Shown piece after piece: positions 8,002 to 15,367 of a stretch of 20,884 bases of DNA (within the stretch, counting starts at the first letter, position 1; every line of letters starts with the position of its first letter). The DNA comes from an uncultured Clostridium sp. (lineage in GTDB: Bacteria; Bacillota; Clostridia; TANB77; CAG-508), in NCBI GenBank assembly GCA_947057505.1, contig CAMSEM010000014.1, positions 1-20,884 of the forward strand, written 5' to 3'. The translations under genes were made by a program, and so were the position numbers. Under the pieces are notes generated by a model, which was not told the DNA's origin, ran no database searches, and was given only the letters and a program-made list of their open reading frames with translations.

Positions 8002-10227
8002 TTGGAACTAAAAGGTGAAATTAAAGAAATAATTTATCGTAATGAAATAAATAGTTATATGATAGCAACATTTGAAACAGACGAAGAAGAAACTACAGTA
8101 GTAGGCTATCTTCCTTTTATAGAAAAGGGAGATAGCCTAAAAGTGTTTCGGAAACTTTGTAGAACACCCTGAATATGGTAGACAATTAAAAATAGAAACA
8201 TTTGAAAAACTGATGCCAGAATCTATAGAATCAATAGAAAAGTATTTAGCAAATGGCAAATTAAAAGGAATTGGACCTGCTACTGCTAAAAAGATGGTGC
8301 AAACCTTTGGAAAAGAAGTTATTTCTATTCTAAAATATGAGCCAGAAAAACTAGTATGCATTAAAGGGATTAACATGGCAAAAGCTTTAGAAATATCACA
8401 AAGCTTTAATGAAAATTGGGATGTATGGCAAATAGTAGGATATTTAGAAAAATTTCGGAATAGGAGTACAAAGTGCAGAAATAATATATAAAAAGCTAGG
8501 AGCTAACACAATAGAACAAATTGAAGAAAATCCATATGTTCTAATAGACCTAAGTCCAAGAGCAAACTTTGGTCAAATAGATCAAATGGCCCTAAAAATG
8601 GGATTAGATATTAGCAATAATGAACGTATTAGAAGTGGACTAAAATACTCTCTTAAATTAGCAACAAATAATGGGCACTGTGCAGTTTTATATGAAAACT
8701 TAATACAATTTGTAAAAGAACTACTAAATGTCCCAGAAGAATTATTAGAAAACAATATCATATTCTTACAAACCAAAAAAGAAATTGTGATAGAAGATAG
8801 AGGAACTCAAGAATGGGTTTATTTAGCAAGTTATTATTACGCAGAAAAGAATGTAGCAGAGCATTTAATTTTATTAGATGAGTACCACAATGTAAAGCAA
8901 ATAGATAATTTTGCTAAAAAGTTAAAAAGAATAGAAAAAAATACAAACTTAGAGTTGTCTGAAAAACAAAGAGAAGCAGTAGAAGCAATTCAGGAGCATA
9001 ATGTATGTGTTATTACAGGTGGACCAGGTACAGGAAAAACTACAATTATTAAAACCATTATAGAGTTATATAAACAAGAAGAAAAGAAAGTAATGCTTTG
9101 CGCACCAACAGGCAGAGCTGCCAAAAGAATGACTGAAACAACAGGGGAAGATGCTAAAACTTTACATAGATTATTAGAAATAGGAAAAACATCTAGTGAA
9201 GACTTAAATCTACAAGCAACTGAAATTGAAGTAGCACCATTAGACGCAGATGTAGTTATTGTTGACGAAGTTTCTATGGTAGATATATTTCTAATGAATT
9301 ATCTTATGCAAGCAATATATAAAGGAACCAAATTAGTACTAGTAGGAGATAGCAATCAGTTACCATCAGTAGGTCCTGGTAATGTACTGAAAGACATTAT
9401 TAATTCAGAAAAAATTACCACAATTACTTTAAACAAAATTTTTAGGCAAGCAGCACAAAGCAAAATTATTTTAAATAGTCATAAGGTAAATGAGGGAATT
9501 AGTTTTTTTGCACCAGACAATATAGAAGAGGAAAGTCAGTTGCTACAAGATTTCTTTTATATTAATGAAGTAAATAAAATGAAAATATTAGAAAATATTA
9601 TTTCTTTAAGTACAGGAAGGCTAAAAAACTATGGAGATTATGATTTTGTACAAAATATTCAAATAATAAGCCCAACAAAAAAAGGAGAATTAGGTACAAA
9701 AGAGTTAAATAAATGCTTACAAAATGCAATTAACCCATCAGCAGAGAATAAACAAGAAAGAAAGTATATAGATTCTATTTTTCGTGAAGGAGATAGAATT
9801 ATGCAGATAAAAAACAATTATGATATTTACTGGGAAAAACATGAACCTACCTTAGAAATGGGAAAAGGTGTATTTAATGGGGAATATGGTACCATACAAA
9901 ATATTGATGAAAACGAAAAAAAAGTAAAAATAAAGTTTGATGATGAAAAAATAGTATGGTACAATTTTGAAGAATTAGAGCAAATAGAACATAGCTACTG
10001 CATTACAGTACATAAAGCACAACGGAAGTGAGTTTGATGTAGTAATTATGCCAATTATACAAGCAGCACCAGTGCTATTAACCAGAACACTGCTATATAC
10101 TGCAATGACAAGAGCAAAAAAACTACTTATTTTAATTGGAAATCCTAAAGTAATTGAATTTATGATTCAAAATGCAGATAGTAAAAAAAGAAATACAGGA
10201 TTGGAATTCAAATTAAGAAGTATATAA
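8002..10227 (+). CDS. recD2: RecD2-type ATP-dependent DNA helicase, interrupted by three CGG-A +1 frameshift sites
   Basis: A superfamily-1 5'-3' DNA helicase. Read conventionally it is four fragments in three frames. Skipping a single C at 8149, 8456 and 10023 gives one 740-aa protein of normal RecD2 length with no other lesion. The N-terminal domain reads MELKGEIKEIIYRNE and PFIEKGDSLKVFGNF, then EHPEYGRQLKIE. Helix-hairpin-helix segments follow (KLKGIGPATAKKMV; KFGIGVQSAE). Walker A GGPGTGKT is at 339-346, the Asp-Glu box VVIVDEVSMVD at Asp421-Glu422, VGDSNQLPSVGPGNVL after it, and motif VI TVHKAQGSEFD at the third junction. Start is TTG at 8002, with GGGAG at the end of the LCP gene. Without shifts, products stop after 56, 162 or 675 residues. 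The three skipped positions lead to Gly50, Gly152 and Gly674, all expected by the family. Its neighbour comF is tightly spaced, as in an ordinary operon. A decayed pseudogene is the alternative, but the identical lesions argue against it. Confidence 0.93.
8146..8152 (+). other. Candidate +1 frameshift site 1 (TTT CGG A)
   Basis: The incoming frame reads GTG TTT CGG and would stop at TGA 8170-8172, six sense codons after the CGG. Skipping C8149 gives VFGNFVEHPEYG, matching the N-terminal RecD2 pattern (Gly-x-x-x-x-His-Pro-x-Tyr-Gly). tRNA-Phe on TTT could re-pair on TTC after a +1 slip. No Shine-Dalgarno-like stimulator is close upstream; AAGGGAG lies about 17 bases away. Confidence 0.8.
8453..8459 (+). 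other. Candidate +1 frameshift site 2 (TTT CGG A)
   Basis: The incoming frame reads AAA TTT CGG and would end at TAA 8489-8491 after ten more sense codons. Skipping C8456 gives EKFGIGVQSAEIIYKKLG, the family's helix-hairpin-helix segment, and the frame then runs uninterrupted for 522 codons. The eight bases TTTCGGAA are identical to site 1. Confidence 0.8.
10020..10026 (+). other. Candidate +1 frameshift site 3 (CAA CGG A)
   Basis: The incoming frame reads GCA CAA CGG AAG TGA, with a stop at 10029-10031. Skipping C10023 gives HKAQGSEFD, the nearly invariant helicase motif VI, followed by 66 more residues to the normal end. Here the P-site codon is CAA, whose tRNA cannot re-pair well on AAC. 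The shared element with sites 1 and 2 is therefore CGGAA itself. Confidence 0.8.
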
Positions 10228-10261
10228 AAATTGAAATAGAGGGCACCTAAAGGAGAAGAAA

Positions 10262-10927
10262 ATGAATTTATTAGAAAAGGTGCTTTCTTTTATTTTTGAA
10301 GCAGACTGCGAATTTTGTGGCAAGCCATGTCAAAATTATATTTGCCCCCAATGCATGTCAAAATTTAAAAATGAAAAATGTTATATCATACAAATAAAAG
10401 ATAATGAAAATAATTTAATACAACATTGCTATTTATTTAGTTATGAAGGCGTTATACGACAAAAAATTTTACAGTATAAATTTTATAATAAGCCATATTT
10501 AGCTAATTTATTTTTTGAATTTTTTGTGAAAAATGAAAAAGTATGTGGATTTTTAAAAAAATATGATATAATAATTGCAGTTCCAATGAGTAAGAAAAAA
10601 ATAGCACAAAGAGGATATAACCAAAGTGAACTAATTGCTAGAAAACTAGCAAAAGAGAATAATATTTTATTTTTAAAACAGATACTCATAAAAAGCAAAG
10701 AAAACAAAGTACAAAGTTCACTTGGCAAAAAAGAAAGATTTGATAATGTAAAAAATGTATATAAAGTACAAAATGAACAAAAAATAAAAGAAAAAAATAT
10801 TTTACTTTTTGATGATATTTACACAACTGGGGCAACCAGCTTAGAATGTGTAAAGGCCTTAAAAAAAGCAGGAGCAGCTAAAATAGGGATTTTAACAATT
10901 GCAAAAGATTTTCAAAAAGTACAATAA
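10262..10927 (+). CDS. comF: ComF family phosphoribosyltransferase-like protein
   Basis: A 221-aa protein of the ComF/GntX family, linked to handling of incoming single-stranded DNA in competent bacteria and of unclear role elsewhere. An N-terminal zinc finger has cysteines at 16, 19, 28 and 31, with an additional Cys23. The central VPMSKKKIAQRGYNQSELIAR segment is typical of the family. The phosphoribosyl-binding motif LLFDDIYTTGAT carries Asp184 and Asp185. It starts 34 bases after recD2 with an AAAGGAGAAG ribosome binding site. Pairing with recD2 suggests a shared link to DNA processing. Length is normal and the frame is intact. Confidence 0.9.
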   Translation: MNLLEKVLSFIFEADCEFCGKPCQNYICPQCMSKFKNEKCYIIQIKDNENNLIQHCYLFSYEGVIRQKILQYKFYNKPYLANLFFEFFVKNEKVCGFLKKYDIIIAVPMSKKKIAQRGYNQSELIARKLAKENNILFLKQILIKSKENKVQSSLGKKERFDNVKNVYKVQNEQKIKEKNILLFDDIYTTGATSLECVKALKKAGAAKIGILTIAKDFQKVQ

Positions 10928-10950
10928 ATACAAAGGAAAGGAAGTAACAA

Positions 10951-12960
10951 ATGGAAGATTTAGTAGAAAGCATATTAGATTATATTAGGGCAGATTATAC
11001 AGATTATGCCATTATGATAAATGGTGAATGGGGAAGTGGAAAAACTTATTTTTGGAATCATAAAATCAAACCTAAAATTGAGGCTATGCAAGTTAATGGC
11101 AAAAAATTAACGGCTGTTTATATGTCTTTATATGGTATTTCAAACCTAGAAGAAATAAGCAAAAAAATTTTTATTGAAACTACACAATTAATGGATAAAA
11201 ACTTAAAAAAATATATGGATGCAAGTGGCGTAGCTAATATTCCAGAATATGCAAAAACAGGTTTAGACATGGCTAACTTTTTTGGTGTTACACAAAATGG
11301 AGATAGACTAGATTATGGTCAGTTTTTCTCTACAGATGATAAAGTACTTTGCTTTGATGACCTAGAAAGAGCCAACGTAGATGTTATAGATATTCTAGGA
11401 TATATTAATAACTTTGTAGAACATGATCATATTAAAACCATTATTATATGTAATGAAAAAGAATTATCTACCAAACTAAAAAACAGCAACCTAGAAATGA
11501 AAACTTTTATTGCAACTTATTTGTTAGATAAAGAAAATAAGCTAAATATTAAAACAGATAAACCAATGGTAGAAAGAATTAGAGATACTATTGAATATGT
11601 TTTCGATAAAGCAAATGACTATGAAAGAATTAAAGAAAAACTAATTGGAGAAACATTTGAATATGCACCAGAATTTAATTATATTATAAATGGACTATTA
11701 ATGCGCTATGAAAATTATCCGGATTTAATTCGCTTTTTACGTGAAAATACAAACCTTATTACAGCTACTTTTAATAAAAGTGGTACAAGAAACTTACGTA
11801 TTTTAAAGCATGCATTAAACAACTTTAAGAAAATATATGATATGGTAGCAAAATCTTATCCAAATACCAACAATCGAATATTGCAAACTATGCTAATTTT
11901 TACTATTGCTATTTCCTTCGAAATAAAAGCAGGTAAAATTACCAAAGATAAATTTGTTAATATTAACAGCAATGAAGAATACAAATCTATTTTAGTATCT
12001 TCTAGGGTATTTATGGATAATAGGCAATTTTATATTAAAGAATTTGATAATAACTATTATTATAACTTTAAAGCAGAATACCGTTTCTTTAAATTTATAG
12101 AAAAATATATTCGTACCCGTATATTTGACATGAAAGTATTTAAAGAAAACATGGAAGTTATTAGAAATACCATTGATACTAGTCAGCTACCAGGATACAA
12201 AAGATTATTAACAGAAGAATATTGGAAAATACCAGATGACCAATTTGATGGTGTAATTGAAGAAACCTTAAATGATGTAAAAAATGGTAGCATAGAACTA
12301 ATACAAATTGTAAAATTGTTTGCATATTTTATTTATTTTATCAAAAAAGACCTAATTAGATATGACTTAAGAACCATAAAAAGTGTTTTCTTTAATGGAA
12401 TGAATATTGCCTCACTTACATCAAGTTATTGCGATAATGTAGAAGAAGAACTTTCACAAGTAGCAGTAGAAGATGATATTGCCTTTGAAATGCAAGAAGT
12501 ATTAATACATTTTAATGAAATTAATTTACAACTAAAAGATAAAATGTACCGTGAAAAAGCAGAAGAAATATTTAAATGTATTCCAATGAAAATGGAACAA
12601 TTTTATGACAAATTTGATAAAGAATGTATGAATGTACCTATTTTTAAATACTATGATTCATTCCAAATGTTCCAAAGAATTTCTTGTGCTAGCAATGAAG
12701 ATATGGTAACCATTAAAGAAAAATTAGCAGATAGAGCAAAAAGATTTGCAAATGAAATAGAACCAGAAATGCCAAACATTAAAAAATTAAAGCAAATTAT
12801 GGATGACTATATAGATGGAAAAATGCCAAGTATTAAAATTGTTTTGCTACAAGACTTTTCTAATGAATTAGGTAATATTATAGAAATTTATAAACAAGCT
12901 CAAAAAGTTAAAATACTAGAAGGTGAAGAGATAAACGAAGTAGAAACAGTAGAAGAATAA
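10951..12960 (+). CDS. KAP-like P-loop NTPase of unknown function
   Basis: A 669-aa protein with an N-terminal P-loop ATPase domain like that of KAP-family NTPases. Walker A GEWGSGKT is at residues 25-32. Walker B is VLCFDDLERA with Asp136-Asp137, followed by an arginine as often seen in the family. IIICNEKEL looks like the following sensor strand. The remaining ~450 residues are alpha-helical in character, rich in Lys, Asp, Asn and aromatic residues, and I do not recognise a second domain. A short hydrophobic stretch at about 450-462 (LFAYFIYFI) may be buried rather than a membrane segment. KAP relatives occur in mobile and defence contexts, but no partner gene lies next to it here. It starts 23 bases after comF with AAAGGAAAGGAAG and is followed by a terminator, so it probably ends the operon. 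Its biological role is unknown. Confidence 0.7.
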   Translation: MEDLVESILDYIRADYTDYAIMINGEWGSGKTYFWNHKIKPKIEAMQVNGKKLTAVYMSLYGISNLEEISKKIFIETTQLMDKNLKKYMDASGVANIPEYAKTGLDMANFFGVTQNGDRLDYGQFFSTDDKVLCFDDLERANVDVIDILGYINNFVEHDHIKTIIICNEKELSTKLKNSNLEMKTFIATYLLDKENKLNIKTDKPMVERIRDTIEYVFDKANDYERIKEKLIGETFEYAPEFNYIINGLLMRYENYPDLIRFLRENTNLITATFNKSGTRNLRILKHALNNFKKIYDMVAKSYPNTNNRILQTMLIFTIAISFEIKAGKITKDKFVNINSNEEYKSILVSSRVFMDNRQFYIKEFDNNYYYNFKAEYRFFKFIEKYIRTRIFDMKVFKENMEVIRNTIDTSQLPGYKRLLTEEYWKIPDDQFDGVIEETLNDVKNGSIELIQIVKLFAYFIYFIKKDLIRYDLRTIKSVFFNGMNIASLTSSYCDNVEEELSQVAVEDDIAFEMQEVLIHFNEINLQLKDKMYREKAEEIFKCIPMKMEQFYDKFDKECMNVPIFKYYDSFQMFQRISCASNEDMVTIKEKLADRAKRFANEIEPEMPNIKKLKQIMDDYIDGKMPSIKIVLLQDFSNELGNIIEIYKQAQKVKILEGEEINEVETVEE

Positions 12961-12968
12961 AATTCAAA

Positions 12969-13019
12969 AGAAGAGATTCCTCTAAGAAAGCAAACTTAGA
13001 AGAGTCTCATTTTAATTTT
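12969..13019 (+). terminator. Intrinsic terminator after the KAP NTPase gene
   Basis: A 14-bp stem (12973-12986 with 12995-13008) has one G-U pair and one mismatch, an 8-base loop AAAGCAAA, and is followed by ATTTTAATTTT. This would end the transcript running from the polysaccharide genes or from recD2. Confidence 0.8.
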
Positions 13020-13120
13020 GCGAAAAAAATGTATAAAAATTTCCTTTTAAAGCAATAATAAGAATAGTTTAAAAACAAGAATATTCAAATTATTGTATAT
13101 AGGGAAAAAGCCCTAATTTT

Positions 13121-13130
13121 AGAAGGAGGT
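13121..13130 (+). promoter_or_regulatory. Ribosome binding site deciding the TTG start of spoVT
   Basis: AGAAGGAGGT lies 8 bases before the TTG at 13139. No ATG is available at the conserved N-terminus, and the TTG gives MKATGVVRRIDDLGR, the SpoVT beginning. Confidence 0.85.
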
Positions 13131-13138
13131 AGTACATT

Positions 13139-13693
13139 TTGAAAGCAACAGGAGTAGTTAGAAGAATTGATGATTTAGGAAGAGTAGTTATTCCAAAAGA
13201 AATTAGAAAAACATTACGTATAAAAGAAGGAGACCCACTAGAAATATTTACAGACAAAGAAGGAGAAATTATATTAAAAAAATATTCACCAATAGGAGAA
13301 TTAACAGAGTTTGCAACAGGCTATGCAGAAACTTTAGCAAAAACAACTGGTCATATTGCATGTATAACAGATAAAGATACTGTTATTGCAGTATCTGGAG
13401 GTTCTAAAAAGGAGTTTTTGGAGCAAGATATTAGTGAAGAATTAGAAAAATTAATGGATGACAAAGAAAAGTATACAAGCAAAGAAAATAACGATTTAGC
13501 CATTCCAATTACTAAAAATGAAAATAAAGAAAGAAGATATAATTCGCAAGTGGTATACCCAATTATCTCTGATGGTGATGTGATAGGCAGTGTAATACTA
13601 TTATCAAAAGATAATAGTACAAAAATGACAGAAATAGAACAAAAAGTAGCTCAATCTGCAGCTAGTTTTTTAGGAAGTCAAATGGAAATTTAA
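13139..13693 (+). CDS. spoVT: Stage V sporulation regulator SpoVT (AbrB family)
   Basis: A 184-aa transcription factor. The N-terminal ~50 residues are an AbrB-type swapped-hairpin DNA-binding domain (RIDDLGRVVIPKEIRKTLRI, then GDPLEIF and ILKKYSPIGEL). The remainder is a GAF-like domain with CITDKDTVIAVSGGSKKEFL and a GDVIGSVILLSKD segment. This two-domain plan and length match SpoVT, which adjusts forespore gene expression under sigma-G in Bacillus, rather than the shorter AbrB. It starts with TTG at 13139 behind a strong site. It stands alone between a terminator and a new promoter, so it is probably monocistronic. Its presence suggests that the organism forms spores, although SpoVT-like regulators also occur in related lineages that do not. 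Confidence 0.92.
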   Translation: MKATGVVRRIDDLGRVVIPKEIRKTLRIKEGDPLEIFTDKEGEIILKKYSPIGELTEFATGYAETLAKTTGHIACITDKDTVIAVSGGSKKEFLEQDISEELEKLMDDKEKYTSKENNDLAIPITKNENKERRYNSQVVYPIISDGDVIGSVILLSKDNSTKMTEIEQKVAQSAASFLGSQMEI

Positions 13694-13753
13694 TTGTAAT
13701 ATAAATGTAACAATTTTGTAACAAAAAAGTAATACAAAAAAACAAAAAAATAC

Positions 13754-13782
13754 TTGAATATTTAGTGTAAGTATAGTATAAA
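13754..13782 (+). promoter_or_regulatory. Vegetative-type promoter for the 78-aa gene
   Basis: TTGAAT (13754-13759) and TATAAA (13777-13782) are separated by 17 bases and lie about 45 bases upstream of the small gene. The A-rich stretch just upstream (13722-13750) could act as an UP element. Confidence 0.65.
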
Positions 13783-13827
13783 TAGTATGATAAACATTAG
13801 AAGAAAACCTACAAAGGAGGAAAAATA

Positions 13828-14064
13828 ATGGAAAACCTAGAAAATACCGTATTTACTGCAGCAAATCAAGGATTACCAGCACAAATAAGCCCATGGACAA
13901 AAGTAAAGAACTTCTTATTTCAAGAGATTACAGTAACAATGACACCAAAACAAGAAAAAGTATTACAAGAGGTACATGACTTCTGGCATCAAGATATTAC
14001 AGCTAAAAGTATACATGATTTTTGGTTTCAAGAAATTGAAATAATAGATAATATTACATTATAA
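13828..14064 (+). CDS. Small protein with repeated F-[LW]-[FH]-Q-[ED]-I motif, unknown function
   Basis: A 78-aa protein I do not recognise. A short degenerate motif occurs three times: NFLFQEI at 28-34, DFWHQDI at 51-57 and DFWFQEI at 64-70. The last two copies are each preceded by His (VHDFW, IHDFW). Between the first and second copies is a polar TPKQEKVLQEV segment that could form a helix. There is no signal peptide, membrane segment or cysteine. The gene has its own promoter, an almost perfect AAAGGAGG ribosome binding site, an ATG start and a strong terminator, so it looks like a compact, well-expressed unit. The motif may mediate self-assembly or binding to a partner, or be a modified peptide core; none of these is supported beyond the repetition. 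Confidence 0.75.
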   Translation: MENLENTVFTAANQGLPAQISPWTKVKNFLFQEITVTMTPKQEKVLQEVHDFWHQDITAKSIHDFWFQEIEIIDNITL

Positions 14065-14075
14065 AATCAATAGTG

Positions 14076-14130
14076 AAAATGCATCATAAAGTGTTAAAGT
14101 AAAAGCTTTAATATTTTATGGTGCATTTTT
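14076..14130 (+). terminator. Strong intrinsic terminator after the 78-aa gene
   Basis: A long hairpin of about 23 pairs, including some G-U pairs, forms between 14076-14099 and 14106-14129. Its loop is about 5-6 bases and it ends in a run of T. It separates the small gene from the glycolytic promoter. Confidence 0.85.
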
Positions 14131-14169
14131 TAGCATTTACATTTTAATTGAAAAAATGTGAAAGAACAC

Positions 14170-14198
14170 TTGAAAATTATATGTTTTTGATATAGAAT
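14170..14198 (+). promoter_or_regulatory. Promoter of the glycolytic gene cluster
   Basis: TTGAAA (14170-14175) and TAGAAT (14193-14198) are spaced by 17 bases, with a leader of about 65 bases before gap. A second possible -10, TATACT at 14213-14218, lacks a good -35. I see no recognisable CggR-type operator or CggR gene nearby. Confidence 0.65.
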
Positions 14199-14270
14199 GA
14201 AGTCGATTAGGGTATACTAATTAAAAAAATAGAATGTAAAAATAAGCATTCAAAAAAGGAGGAATTTATT

Positions 14271-15272
14271 ATGTCAGTAAAAGTAGGTATTAATGGATTT
14301 GGGAGAATAGGAAATTTAACACTCCAAGCAGCCATGAGTAAGAAAGAGGTAGAAGTTGTAGCAATTAACGACCCATTTATTACAGCAGACTATATGGCAT
14401 ATATGGTTAAATATGATAGTGTACACGGAAAATTTAATGGAGAAGTTAGCCATAAAGAAGGAGCCTTAATTGTAAATGGAAAAGAAATAAAAGTATACAA
14501 CGAAATGGAACCTAAAAATATTCCATGGGGAGCTGATGGAGTTGATATAGTATTAGAATGTTCAGGTGTATTTACTACAACAGAAAAAGCAAATGCACAC
14601 TTAGAAGCAGGAGCTAAAAAAGTAATTATTTCTGCACCTTCTAAAGATGCACCAATGTTTGTAATGGGAGTAAACAATGAAGAATATACAAGTGATATGA
14701 ATGTTATTTCAAACGCATCTTGTACTACAAACTGTTTAGCACCACTTGCTAAAGTAATTAATGATAACTTTGGAATTAAAGATGGTTTAATGACAACAGT
14801 ACACGCTATGACAGCAACACAAAAAACAGTAGATGGAGCATCTAAAAAAGATTGGAGAGGTGGTAGAGCTGCAAGCGCTAATATTATTCCATCTTCAACA
14901 GGAGCTGCAAAAGCAGTAGGAAAAGTAATTCCAACTTTAAATGGAAAATTAACAGGTATGGCATTTAGAGTACCAACAGTAGATGTTTCTGTTGTAGATT
15001 TAACATGTAATCTAGAAAAGCCAGCTACTTATGAAGAAATTTGTGCAGCAGTTAAAAAGGCATCTGAAAACGAAATGAAAGGAATTATTGAATATGTAGA
15101 AGATCCAGTTGTATCTTCTGACTTTGTTCATGATGAACATACTTCTATTTTTGATAGCACAGCAGGTATTAGCTTAACAGATACTTTTGTTAAATTAGTT
15201 GCATGGTATGATAACGAATGGGGTTATTCAAACAAATTAGTAGACTTAGCAGTTTATATTTCAAATAAATAA
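14271..15272 (+). CDS. gap: Glyceraldehyde-3-phosphate dehydrogenase
   Basis: A 333-aa enzyme converting glyceraldehyde 3-phosphate, NAD+ and phosphate to 1,3-bisphosphoglycerate. The nucleotide-binding start is VGINGFGRIGN. The catalytic Cys151 lies in SNASCTTNCLAPLAKV. TTVHAMTATQK follows with the catalytic-site histidine, and WYDNEWGYSNK is at the C-terminus. The aspartate in INDPF at the end of the second strand favours NAD over NADP. Length is typical. The ribosome binding site is AAAGGAGGAA. It is the first gene of the lower-glycolysis cluster. Confidence 0.97.
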   Translation: MSVKVGINGFGRIGNLTLQAAMSKKEVEVVAINDPFITADYMAYMVKYDSVHGKFNGEVSHKEGALIVNGKEIKVYNEMEPKNIPWGADGVDIVLECSGVFTTTEKANAHLEAGAKKVIISAPSKDAPMFVMGVNNEEYTSDMNVISNASCTTNCLAPLAKVINDNFGIKDGLMTTVHAMTATQKTVDGASKKDWRGGRAASANIIPSSTGAAKAVGKVIPTLNGKLTGMAFRVPTVDVSVVDLTCNLEKPATYEEICAAVKKASENEMKGIIEYVEDPVVSSDFVHDEHTSIFDSTAGISLTDTFVKLVAWYDNEWGYSNKLVDLAVYISNK

Positions 15273-15281
15273 AAATTAGAA

Positions 15282-15339
15282 AATAGCTATATTACTATAG
15301 AAGAATTTATGAACTATTCTTCTATAGAATATAACTATT
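15282..15339 (+). repeat. Long imperfect hairpin between gap and pgk
   Basis: Bases 15282-15306 pair with 15316-15339 (about 23 of 24 positions, one bulged A) around a 9-base loop. The inner 11 bp, TATAGAAGAAT with ATTCTTCTATA, are perfect. No T-run follows, so it is not a standard terminator. It may be a processing or stability element that sets different gap and pgk levels. Confidence 0.7.
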
Positions 15340-15367
15340 CTTTAAACTATAAAGGAGAAAAAATAAT

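Noticed and set aside
8120..8152. prfB-like frameshift with Shine-Dalgarno stimulation
   Set aside because: No Shine-Dalgarno-like sequence sits at the required few bases upstream of any of the three sites, and no stop codon occupies the A site.
8213..8491. A separate 92-aa helix-hairpin-helix protein
   Set aside because: Its ends coincide with the first two CGG-A shifts, and its content is the middle of the RecD2 N-terminal region, so it is not an independent gene.
8146..10026. Simple CGG sense reassignment (for example to Trp or Gln)
   Set aside because: Reading CGG as any amino acid keeps the wrong frame and still meets a stop soon after each site.
8586..10031. A separate, shorter 481-aa helicase starting at an internal ATG
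   Set aside because: There is no good ribosome binding site before 8586, the frame is open and RecD2-like upstream to the second shift site, and it would lack the helicase motif VI.
8002..10227. Ordinary recD2 pseudogene or sequencing errors
   Set aside because: Three insertions of the same base in the same CGGAA context, none in a homopolymer, with no other damage, are improbable under random decay or error. It remains the main alternative and is testable from reads.
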